From assembly GCA_947507155.1 (NCBI GenBank), contig CANNOC010000009.1:1-64000 (forward strand): a DNA stretch of 64,000 nucleotides, given 5' to 3'. Below are positions 37,398 through 44,192 of the stretch, piece by piece. The notes under the pieces were generated by a model, which made no database searches, was not told the origin of the DNA, and worked only from the letters and a program-made list of their open reading frames with translations. Numbering within the stretch: position 1 is the stretch's first letter; every line of letters starts with the position of its first letter. The DNA is from an uncultured Collinsella sp. GTDB lineage: Bacteria; Actinomycetota; Coriobacteriia; Coriobacteriales; Coriobacteriaceae. The position numbers and the translations under genes were made by a program.

Positions 37398-37441
37398 ACA
37401 GGGTCGGCCTTGGGCAGATGCGGCCAATACGGACCCTGTGC
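37398..37441 (+). promoter_or_regulatory. Hairpin after prfB
   Basis: CACAGGGTC (37398-37406) pairs perfectly with GACCCTGTG (37433-37441), with an inner GGCC/GGCC pair. No T-run follows; an mRNA end-protecting structure is likely. Confidence 0.5.
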
Positions 37442-37493
37442 GGGGGTGGTATTGGGTCGGCGAATCGGTAAAATCGAATACAGCAAGAAGTTC

Positions 37494-37522
37494 AAAGCGC
37501 ATCCGACGGGGTGCGCTTTTTT
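37494..37522 (+). terminator. Terminator just before the YitT gene
   Basis: AAAGCGCA (37494-37501) pairs with TGCGCTTT (37512-37519), followed by further T. The next gene begins only 13 nt later. Confidence 0.75.
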
Positions 37523-37534
37523 GAGGGAGGCAGC

Positions 37535-38425
37535 ATGGCATATCGTCTGGACATCAAGCGCATTCTTTCGATGAACTTCTTTCACGACTTGCCCAAGATC
37601 ATGTTTGGCTGCGCCCTGGCAGCTATCGCAACGGACTTGTTTTTGATCCCCAACGGCCTTGCCGCCGGCGGCGTTACGGGCCTCGCCACGATTATCCAGG
37701 CGGTCGGTGCGTCTCATGGCATCTCGCTGCCTGTCGGTATTCAAACCATTGTGATGAACGCCTTGCTGCTGCTGGTGGTTATGCGCGAGGGTGGCATGTT
37801 CTACGTGGTGCAGACGGCGACGGGTTTTGTGCTGCTGGGCTTTTTCACCGACCTGTTCGCTCCGTTTGTGGCGCCGCTGGCACATGCCGATCTGATGCTG
37901 CCCGCTATGTGGGGCGGCATTATTACGGGCATCGGTTACGGCATGGTGTTGCGCGCCGGCGCCAATACCGGCGGCTCGGACACGATTGGCCAAATCATCT
38001 CGCGTAACACCTCGCTGCCGGTAGGCTCGACCGTCATGGCGATCGACGTTGCCGTATGTGCGGCATCGGCTCCGGTCTTCTCGCTCGAAAATGCTCTGTA
38101 CGCAGGACTTTCGATGGTGATTAGCGGCTATGTGATCGATGCCGTGGTCGATGGCGGCAATAAGCGTCGTATGGTACTCATCATCTCGGATAACTTCCCC
38201 GATATCGCGGCCGACATCATGTATGGTCTGGGTCGCGGCTGCACCAAATTAAAGGCGACCGGTATGTATTCGGGCGTCGAGAAGCCGGTGATCATGGTGA
38301 TCGTTAGCCGTCGAGAGCTCAACACCCTCAAAACGATCGTGCGCGAGCGCGATCCTCACGCCATTGTGACGGTCGCCGACGTTACGGAAGCCTTCGGTGA
38401 GGGATTCAAGGACATTAACGCGTAG
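37535..38425 (+). CDS. YitT-family membrane protein
   Basis: A 296-residue protein from the ATG at 37535 (GGGAGG upstream). It has five or six membrane segments in the first 190 residues, with LFLIPNGLAAGGVTGLATII near residues 29-48 and VLRAGANTGGSDTIGQIISR near residues 139-158, typical YitT/DUF161 features. The C-terminal DUF2179 domain begins near residue 205 (RRMVLIISDNFPDIAADIMY) and resembles a small ligand-binding domain. The function is unknown; related proteins are proposed transporters. It follows prfB behind a terminator, so it may have its own promoter. Confidence 0.85.
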   Translation: MAYRLDIKRILSMNFFHDLPKIMFGCALAAIATDLFLIPNGLAAGGVTGLATIIQAVGASHGISLPVGIQTIVMNALLLLVVMREGGMFYVVQTATGFVLLGFFTDLFAPFVAPLAHADLMLPAMWGGIITGIGYGMVLRAGANTGGSDTIGQIISRNTSLPVGSTVMAIDVAVCAASAPVFSLENALYAGLSMVISGYVIDAVVDGGNKRRMVLIISDNFPDIAADIMYGLGRGCTKLKATGMYSGVEKPVIMVIVSRRELNTLKTIVRERDPHAIVTVADVTEAFGEGFKDINA

Positions 38426-38735
38426 GCTGAATTTCGATTTGCGGACATGATCCGTTTTCCTCCGTCCCCAAGGGATCAAGTGATCCGTAGGGGACGGCAG
38501 GATTTCGGATCATTTTTGTGCCGGGGCGAGAGGTAGACACCGCATCCAAAAGACGTTCACATTGATAAACCGTTTCATCAGCGGTTCTGCCTGCTAAATT
38601 GTTCAAATAATGATAAAAACTCTGGTAAAGCCATCAGTTTCCAGCATAATGAATGACGTACGTGCATTGCGGCTGTGTTGGGATTACCTTCGGCGCCGTG
38701 CGCATTTTGCCTAATGAGGATGAAAGGAAGGCACA
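38426..38735. other. 310-bp gap before transketolase
   Basis: No gene is seen. It holds the family B palindrome (38448-38517), then a relatively AT-rich stretch (38570-38660) that probably carries the transketolase promoter; no convincing -35/-10 pair was found by eye. Confidence 0.5.
38448..38517. repeat. Family B palindrome, copy 1
   Basis: TGATCCG and CCGTCCCC in the left arm (38448 onward) pair with GGGGACGG and CGGATCA in the right arm (to 38512), followed by TTTTT. It may also act as the terminator of the YitT gene. Related copies are at 44059 and 55765. Confidence 0.75.
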
Positions 38736-39566
38736 ATGAGCGACGAAGAGCTCAAAAAGGTTGCCAACGAGGTAAGGAAGGGCATCGTCACCGGCGTGCA
38801 CGCTGCCAAGTCCGGCCATCCGGGCGGTTCGCTCGGCGCTGCCGACATCATGACCTATCTGTACTTTGAGGAAATGAACGTCGACCCGGCCGATCCCCGC
38901 AAGGCCGATCGCGACCGCTTTGTGCTTTCCAAGGGTCATTGCGCTCCGGGCCTGTACGCCGTGCTCGCCGAGCGCGGGTTCTTCCCCAAGGAGGACCTCG
39001 AGACGCTGCGCCATATCGGCAGCCACCTGCAGGGTCACCCCAACATGAACGACACCCCGGGCGTCGACATGTCCACCGGCTCGCTCGGCCAGGGCATCTC
39101 CGCCGCCGTGGGCATGGCCGTTGCCGCTAAGCACTGGGGCGATACTTACCGCACGTACGCCCTGCTGGGCGATGGCGAGAGCGAGGAAGGCCAGGTCTGG
39201 GAGGCCGCCATGTTTGCCGGCAACCAGCAGCTCGACAACCTCTGCGTGATCGTCGACCACAACGGTCTGCAGATCGATGGCCCCGTCGAGGAGGTCAACG
39301 ACCCCATGCCGCTGGCAGACAAGTTCCGCGCCTTTAAGTTCCACGTGGTGGAGCTTGCCGACGGCAACGACTTCGATCAGATCCGCGCCGCCTTTGCCGA
39401 GGCCCGCGCCACCAAGGGTCAGCCGACCGCCATTATCGCCGAGACCACAAAGGGCAAGGGCGTCTCCTTTATGGAGAACCAGGTGGGTTGGCACGGTAAG
39501 GCCCCCAACGATGAACAGTTTGAGCAGGCCATGGCAGAGCTCACGGCCGCCGGAGAGGAGCTCTAG
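38736..39566 (+). CDS. Transketolase, N-terminal subunit
   Basis: A 276-residue protein with GAAAGGAAGG upstream. It is the thiamine-diphosphate-binding half: KSGHPGGSLGAADIMTYLYF (about residues 24-43), STGSLGQGISAAVGMAVAAK, and the GDGESEEGQVWEAAMFAGNQ cofactor motif (about 146-165). With the next gene it forms a split transketolase that exchanges two-carbon units between sugar phosphates in the pentose phosphate pathway. The two genes are one base apart. Confidence 0.93.
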   Translation: MSDEELKKVANEVRKGIVTGVHAAKSGHPGGSLGAADIMTYLYFEEMNVDPADPRKADRDRFVLSKGHCAPGLYAVLAERGFFPKEDLETLRHIGSHLQGHPNMNDTPGVDMSTGSLGQGISAAVGMAVAAKHWGDTYRTYALLGDGESEEGQVWEAAMFAGNQQLDNLCVIVDHNGLQIDGPVEEVNDPMPLADKFRAFKFHVVELADGNDFDQIRAAFAEARATKGQPTAIIAETTKGKGVSFMENQVGWHGKAPNDEQFEQAMAELTAAGEEL

Positions 39567-39567
39567 G

Positions 39568-40509
39568 ATGGCAGATGTCAAGAAAATCGCCACGCGCGTA
39601 AGCTACGGCGAGGCCCTCGTCGAGCTCGCCAACGAGCACGATGACTTTGTGGTCCTCGACGCCGACCTGGCCGCCGCCACGCAGACCGGCAAGTTCAAGG
39701 CAGCCCGCCCCGACCGCTTCTTCGATGTGGGCATTGCCGAGAGCAACCTGATGGGTGTTGCCGCCGGTATCGCGACCACCGGCCGCGTCGCCTTCGCGAG
39801 CACCTTTGCCATGTTTGCCGCCGGCCGCGCCTTTGAGCAGGTCCGCAATTCCATCGGTTACCCGCACCTCAACGTCAAGATCGGTGCCACGCACGCCGGT
39901 ATCTCGGTGGGCGAGGATGGCGCCACGCACCAGTGCTGCGAGGATATCGCCCTTATGCGCGTTATCCCCGGCATGACCGTGATCGTTCCCGCTGACGACG
40001 TCGAAGCCCGCGCCGTGACGCGCGCCGCCTACGAGTGCGACGGCCCTGTGTACATGCGCTTTGCCCGTCTGGCCTCGCCGGTCATTAATGACCCCGAGAC
40101 CTACAAGTTTGAACTGGGCAAGGGCATCATCATGCGCGAGGGCGCCGACGTTACCATCATTGCCTGCGGTTTGATGGTCGGCGAGGCCCTCGAGGCTGCC
40201 GAGCAGCTTGCTGCCGAGGGTATCGACGCCGAGGTCATCAACATGCACACCATTAAGCCCATCGACTCCGACCTGATCGTCAAGAGCGCCACCAAGACCG
40301 GCCACGTCGTGACCGTCGAGGAGCACTCCGTGATCGGTGGCCTGGGCAGCGCCGTTGCCGATGTCCTGTGCGAGCAGTGCCCGACGCCGCTCAAGAAGAT
40401 CGGCGTCAACGACACGTTCGGCGAGTCCGGCCCGGGTGCCGAGCTCCTGCACAGGTACGGCCTGGACGTCGCCAACATCGTGGCGACCACCAAGGAGTTC
40501 TTGGCATAA
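39568..40509 (+). CDS. Transketolase, C-terminal subunit
   Basis: A 313-residue protein whose ATG lies 1 nt after the stop of the N-terminal subunit, with GGAGAGGAG inside that gene as ribosome site. It contains the pyrimidine-binding domain (RFFDVGIAESNLMGVAAGIA, with the catalytic Glu, and ATHAGISVGEDGATHQCCED) and the C-terminal domain (VVTVEEHSVIGGLGSAVADV). Split transketolases are common in Gram-positive anaerobes and archaea. A hairpin terminator follows. Confidence 0.93.
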   Translation: MADVKKIATRVSYGEALVELANEHDDFVVLDADLAAATQTGKFKAARPDRFFDVGIAESNLMGVAAGIATTGRVAFASTFAMFAAGRAFEQVRNSIGYPHLNVKIGATHAGISVGEDGATHQCCEDIALMRVIPGMTVIVPADDVEARAVTRAAYECDGPVYMRFARLASPVINDPETYKFELGKGIIMREGADVTIIACGLMVGEALEAAEQLAAEGIDAEVINMHTIKPIDSDLIVKSATKTGHVVTVEEHSVIGGLGSAVADVLCEQCPTPLKKIGVNDTFGESGPGAELLHRYGLDVANIVATTKEFLA

Positions 40510-40547
40510 GGCAAGGCGGATCTCAAAGACTGCTTCGCCAGTACTAT

Positions 40548-40590
40548 GGAAACCCGGCAGGGGCGCTCTCTTGGAGGGCGCCCCGGTTTC
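40548..40590 (+). terminator. Terminator after transketolase
   Basis: GAAACC...GGGGCGC pairs with GCGCCCC...GGTTTC, a long GC-rich stem with a 10-nt loop and a partly unpaired left side; the outer arms directly abut palindrome C1. Confidence 0.7.
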
Positions 40591-40657
40591 AGTTGCGGTG
40601 AAATAAGGACTGTTTTGCCAGCCTAAAGGCTCAATTAATCCGCATTTCACCGCAACT
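40591..40657. repeat. Family C palindrome, copy 1
   Basis: Perfect 14-bp arms AGTTGCGGTGAAAT (40591-40604) and ATTTCACCGCAACT (40644-40657) enclose a small inner hairpin, AGCCT-AA-AGGCT (40620-40631). The right arm forms the end of the coding sequence of the zinc-ribbon gene. Copy 2 lies upstream of the same gene. Confidence 0.85.
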
Positions 40658-41362
40658 TCCGAAGGCGTTCCCGCTTGTGCTGGCTCCATCGCGACGATTG
40701 ATTGCGGCTTGGCACAGTGCAGCGACATCGGGGGCATCGCTGCCTCTGTATGTCATGGCGAGCAAAGCGGCATCATAGATTTCATCATTGGTCACATCGG
40801 CGGCATCAATGGGGCAGAAGGCGAGAATCGAATCCTGTTCTGCAAGCTCGGCCAGATCGATCGTTTCACCCATGGCAAAGGCATCATCGAGGACGAGTGT
40901 GGCACTCGTGCATGGAATTTGATAGATCGTGCCATCCGCAGCGATAGGGGAACCTGCTGCCTCGAGCGTGTAGACACCTTGTATGAGATTGATGCCAGAG
41001 CCATCGGAGGCGACGAACTCAATCCTGTCGACCGTTATTCCGTCGATGGTCTTGCCCGTAATGTGTATCGGAACGCGCGATGCCCCGTTATCGGTGTCCC
41101 AGCCCGCAGCCGCGACATTCAGCACAATGGCGTGCTCCGAATGGGCGGATACGAAGTGCGACAACACCTGCCGCAGATGAAGGCCCATACAGCTACCGCC
41201 GACAATGCCAATTACCAGCATGCAGGTAAGGATGACCGCAACGTGGTTCCGAGGCTTTACCCGAAGCTCAGAATCAGCAGAGATGCCATTGACGGCAGCC
41301 CCGCACGCCGTGCAGTACCTCACGCCATCGCGCAACTCAGCTCCACAATAAGGACAATTCAT
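40631..41362 (-). CDS. Zinc-ribbon, single-pass membrane protein of unknown function
   Basis: A 243-residue protein from the ATG at 41362 (GGGGGCC upstream; the frame is open 25 codons further). It begins with a zinc ribbon, MNCPYCGAELRDGVRYCTAC, then a membrane segment (VAVILTCMLVIGIVGGSCMG, about residues 41-60) and an outside domain of about 180 residues without a known motif. This is the layout of many Gram-positive sensor-like zinc-ribbon proteins. Its last nine codons lie in palindrome C1, so the natural C-terminus may have been replaced when the repeat arrived. Palindrome C2 lies 89 bp upstream. Confidence 0.7.
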   Translation of the reverse strand: MNCPYCGAELRDGVRYCTACGAAVNGISADSELRVKPRNHVAVILTCMLVIGIVGGSCMGLHLRQVLSHFVSAHSEHAIVLNVAAAGWDTDNGASRVPIHITGKTIDGITVDRIEFVASDGSGINLIQGVYTLEAAGSPIAADGTIYQIPCTSATLVLDDAFAMGETIDLAELAEQDSILAFCPIDAADVTNDEIYDAALLAMTYRGSDAPDVAALCQAAINRRDGASTSGNAFGSCGEMRIN

Positions 41363-41450
41363 ACTGGCCCCCACAACCATAGGCGTTCCTATCGAGGCCA
41401 CTGTAAATCGACAATCCAAATCCGAGTTGCGCAACAATGAGCCCCAATAT

Positions 41451-41519
41451 AAGTTGCGGTGAAATAAGGACTGATTAGGGCTTTTAACTGCTAAAACAGT
41501 CCCTATTTCACCGCAACTT
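41451..41519. repeat. Family C palindrome, copy 2
   Basis: 23-bp arms (41451-41473 and 41497-41519; core AAGTTGCGGTGAAATAAGG) with a single mismatch around a 23-nt loop. The outer 14 bp are identical to copy 1 at 40591. Confidence 0.85.
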
Positions 41520-41647
41520 TTAAAGAGGCCGTATCAAGCAGGATTTCTATTGGGATAAGGGCCCAGCACAACAAAGTGCAATTCAGACCCTCCCAAGCAT
41601 GCATTTGCTGCACCTAATAGAAACGCGGCGGCCCCTTAGTAGCCGCA

Positions 41648-41770
41648 GGCCGTGCGCAGGGTTACCTCCCAAATCTTTCCGCAGGACGGAGGAGCTCCCG
41701 CCGCACGTAGTGCGCAGCGGGAGCTCCGACATGTCCGAGGACGATTTGGGAGGTAACCCTGTGCGCGGCC
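41648..41770. repeat. 123-nt long hairpin element
   Basis: 28-nt outer arms (41648-41675 and 41743-41770) match at 26 positions (core AGGGTTACCTCCCAAATC). Inside, GGAGCTCCCGC (41691-41701) pairs perfectly with GCGGGAGCTCC (41717-41727), with CGCAC/GTGCG at the tip. No T-run follows. No second copy is in the window. It looks like a small mobile palindrome or a folded RNA rather than a terminator. Confidence 0.75.
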
Positions 41771-41873
41771 GGTGAGACCAAAACCCCGCCATGCTTCTTA
41801 TGTGCAGCAAAGCTAATGCTGCTAAAATACAAAGCGCTCATGTAGTTTAAACGCACGACGATAAGGAGCACCA

Positions 41874-43094
41874 GTGGGTAACCACTTCCGTACCTCCGGT
41901 GCGGGCGATGACGCCCCCAAGACGCAGCCAGGCGCCGCGGGCACTCGTTTCGCCACTCCGGATTCAGAGGATCGGCTGTTTAGCCCGATCCCCGCACAGC
42001 CGGCAGATCAGGCACAGCCGGCATCAGATCCCTTTGCCTACAATCCCACCAATGATGTCGAGCTTTCCGAGGCCGCGGGTTTTGAGCCCGTGCAGAAGGT
42101 GACCGCTCGCGTGGATCAGCCCCAGGCGGACACTGTCGCGCCGCAGCCTGTCATGGCCGGTATTCCCGATCCCATGGCTCCTGCGACTCCGGCGCCACAG
42201 CCTGCGCAGTCCGGTCTTTTTGCCGGTATTCCCGATCCTACGCAGCCCGCGGCTCCCGTAGTCGAGAGCGATCAGGCCGCCGAGGTCGCAAGCCTCGACA
42301 ATGCGCTCAACAACCCCGACTTTACGTCGGTGTTTGCGCCCATCGATCCGCAGGCCAGCCGCAAGAAGATGGCCAAGCAGGCCGGTGTCGAGCCCGTCAT
42401 CCTCATGGAGCACATCACCAAAATCTACCCGGCACAGCCCAACAAGCCCGCGCTCGACGACATCAACATCGAGATCTATCCTGGCGAGTTTGTCTTCTTG
42501 GTCGGTCACTCCGGCTCGGGTAAGACCACGCTGCTTTCGACGCTCAACCGCGACGTCAAGCCGACGAGCGGCCGCATTTTGGTCGCCGGCCAGGACCTCA
42601 TGAAGATCAAGAACCGCAAGGTTCCGTTCTTGCGTCGCCAGATCGGTGCCGTGTTCCAGGACTTTAAGCTCCTGCCGCAGAAGACCGCCTACGAAAACGT
42701 GGCGTTTGCCCTGCAGTGCATTGGCAAGCCCAAGGGCGTCATTCGCAGCCAGGTGCCCGAGGTGCTTCGTCTGGTCGGTCTGGCCGATCAGATGGACTCT
42801 CTGCCCGATCAGCTGTCCGGTGGCGAGCAGCAGCGTGTCGCCGTTGCCCGCGCTATGGTCAACCGTCCGCCGCTGCTTATCTGCGACGAGCCCACGGGCA
42901 ATCTCGATCCGGCGATTTCGCTGGGCATTATGAAGCTGCTCGAGCGTATTAACCGTACCGGCACCACCGTGATCGTCGCCACGCACGACCGCGAGATGGT
43001 CGACAGCATGCACCGTCGCGTGATCGCCCTCGAGGGCGGCCACGTAATCCGCGACCAGGAGAGAGGAGGTTACGGCAACTATGGCACCAACTAA
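41874..43094 (+). CDS. ftsE: Cell division ATPase FtsE with a long N-terminal extension
   Basis: A 406-residue protein starting at GTG, with AAGGAGCACCA upstream. Residues 174-406 are a normal FtsE: Walker A GHSGSGKTT (211-219), signature LSGGEQQRVAVARAMV and Walker B LLICDEPTGNLD. Residues 1-173 are an extra, proline- and alanine-rich, probably disordered arm with a repeated GIPDP motif (96-100, 118-122). FtsE normally has about 230 residues. With FtsX it controls peptidoglycan hydrolases during division. The gene overlaps ftsX by 14 nt. An internal ATG at 42369 lacks a ribosome site. Confidence 0.93.
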   Translation: MGNHFRTSGAGDDAPKTQPGAAGTRFATPDSEDRLFSPIPAQPADQAQPASDPFAYNPTNDVELSEAAGFEPVQKVTARVDQPQADTVAPQPVMAGIPDPMAPATPAPQPAQSGLFAGIPDPTQPAAPVVESDQAAEVASLDNALNNPDFTSVFAPIDPQASRKKMAKQAGVEPVILMEHITKIYPAQPNKPALDDINIEIYPGEFVFLVGHSGSGKTTLLSTLNRDVKPTSGRILVAGQDLMKIKNRKVPFLRRQIGAVFQDFKLLPQKTAYENVAFALQCIGKPKGVIRSQVPEVLRLVGLADQMDSLPDQLSGGEQQRVAVARAMVNRPPLLICDEPTGNLDPAISLGIMKLLERINRTGTTVIVATHDREMVDSMHRRVIALEGGHVIRDQERGGYGNYGTN

Positions 43095-44001
43095 CGTGGG
43101 CTATTCGCTCAAAGAGGCTATCAGCCACTTCTTCCGTAACTGGACCACCTCGCTCGGCGCCGTCATCACGATCTTCCTTTCGCTGTTTATCATCGGCCTG
43201 TTCATTATGGGTTCCGCGATGCTGAACTCCGTGATCGGTACCGTCGAGGATCAGGTTGTCATCAATGCCTTTATTAGCGATGACGCCGATCAGGCAGACG
43301 TCCAGGCCTTTGAGGCCGAGCTCAAGACGTGGAGCAACGTCAAGTCCGTGACCTATAAGGACAAGGACGACGCGCTGGCCGAGTACACGAGCAAGATGTC
43401 GGGCAACGCCGACGCCACCATGAGCGCGCTCGACGGCCAGAACCCGCTGCCCGCCTCGTTTGCGATTGAGATGGACGATCCGTCTCAGGTCGAGAGCACG
43501 GCCAAGAAGCTCAAGAAGAATGCCGACTTCCAAAAGATCGCGGACGACGGCGACGTCAACGCGAGCGTGCTGTATGGCCAGGAGGAAGTGAGCCGCCTGT
43601 TCCAGGTGACCAACTACATCCGTATTGCCGCCGTGGTGCTCGTCGGCCTGCTGACCTTTATCGCGTTCATCTTTATCAACAACACGATTCGCCTGTCCAT
43701 CACGGCGCGTCGTCGCGAGATTGCGATTATGCGCCTGGTGGGCGCCAGCAACGGCTTCATTCGCGGGCCGTTCATTACCGAGGGTGTGCTGCAGGCCATT
43801 CTGGGCTCGCTGCTTTCCATCGGTGTTTTGGAGTTGCTGCGCAACCTGCTGGTTCCGCGCCTGCAGGAGAGTGTCGGCTGGATGTCGTTTGCGCTGCCGA
43901 TGCAGTACTATCTGGTGACCTACGCCGCACTGATTCTCGTCGGCGTGCTCATCGGCCTCTTTGGCTCTGCCATCGCCATGCGCCGTTATCTACGCGTGTA
44001 A
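43081..44001 (+). CDS. ftsX: Cell division membrane protein FtsX
   Basis: A 306-residue protein with GGAGG upstream, inside the end of ftsE. The first membrane segment (SLGAVITIFLSLFIIGLFIM) is followed by an outside domain of about 140 residues and then three membrane segments near residues 180-300 with REIAIMRLVGASNGFIRGPF, the FtsX/MacB-type signature. It couples FtsE ATP use to cell-wall hydrolase activation outside the cell. A strong terminator and palindrome B2 follow. Confidence 0.95.
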   Translation: MAPTNVGYSLKEAISHFFRNWTTSLGAVITIFLSLFIIGLFIMGSAMLNSVIGTVEDQVVINAFISDDADQADVQAFEAELKTWSNVKSVTYKDKDDALAEYTSKMSGNADATMSALDGQNPLPASFAIEMDDPSQVESTAKKLKKNADFQKIADDGDVNASVLYGQEEVSRLFQVTNYIRIAAVVLVGLLTFIAFIFINNTIRLSITARRREIAIMRLVGASNGFIRGPFITEGVLQAILGSLLSIGVLELLRNLLVPRLQESVGWMSFALPMQYYLVTYAALILVGVLIGLFGSAIAMRRYLRV

Positions 44002-44024
44002 GCGCTGCGGATATGCTGTCTGCG

Positions 44025-44059
44025 ACGGGTCGTCCCTTTCCAGGGACGGCCCGTTTTTT
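44025..44059 (+). terminator. Terminator after ftsX
   Basis: ACGGGTCGTCCCT (44025-44037) pairs with AGGGACGGCCCGT (44042-44054) with one T-G pair, followed by TTTTTT. Palindrome B2 begins directly after it. Confidence 0.9.
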
Positions 44060-44142
44060 GATCCCTAGGGGACGGAGGAAAACGGATCATCGCGGCGCTG
44101 GTCTATCTATGTGATCCGTTTTCCTCCGTCCCCAGGGGATCA
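44059..44142. repeat. Family B palindrome, copy 2 (best copy)
   Basis: 31-nt arms (44059-44089 and 44112-44142) match at 29 positions; the core is GGGGACGGAGGAAAACGG with TGATCC ends. The loop is 22 nt. It lies between the ftsX terminator and rnr. Confidence 0.85.
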
Positions 44143-44192
44143 TTTGGGTAGACTCTTGGGGTGTAAACGGCTATCGATAGTAAGGAGGCGCC

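Larger units (their letters stand above)
41363..41873. other. 511-bp gap before ftsE
   Basis: No gene is supported. It holds palindrome C2 (41451-41519), about 130 bp without visible features, then the 123-nt hairpin (41648-41770) and the short ftsE leader. Small reading frames on both strands inside the hairpin are by-products of its symmetry. Confidence 0.6.

Noticed and set aside
41583-41871. Minus-strand small reading frames in the gap before ftsE
   Set aside because: They lie across the 123-nt palindrome and their sequence is explained by its symmetry.
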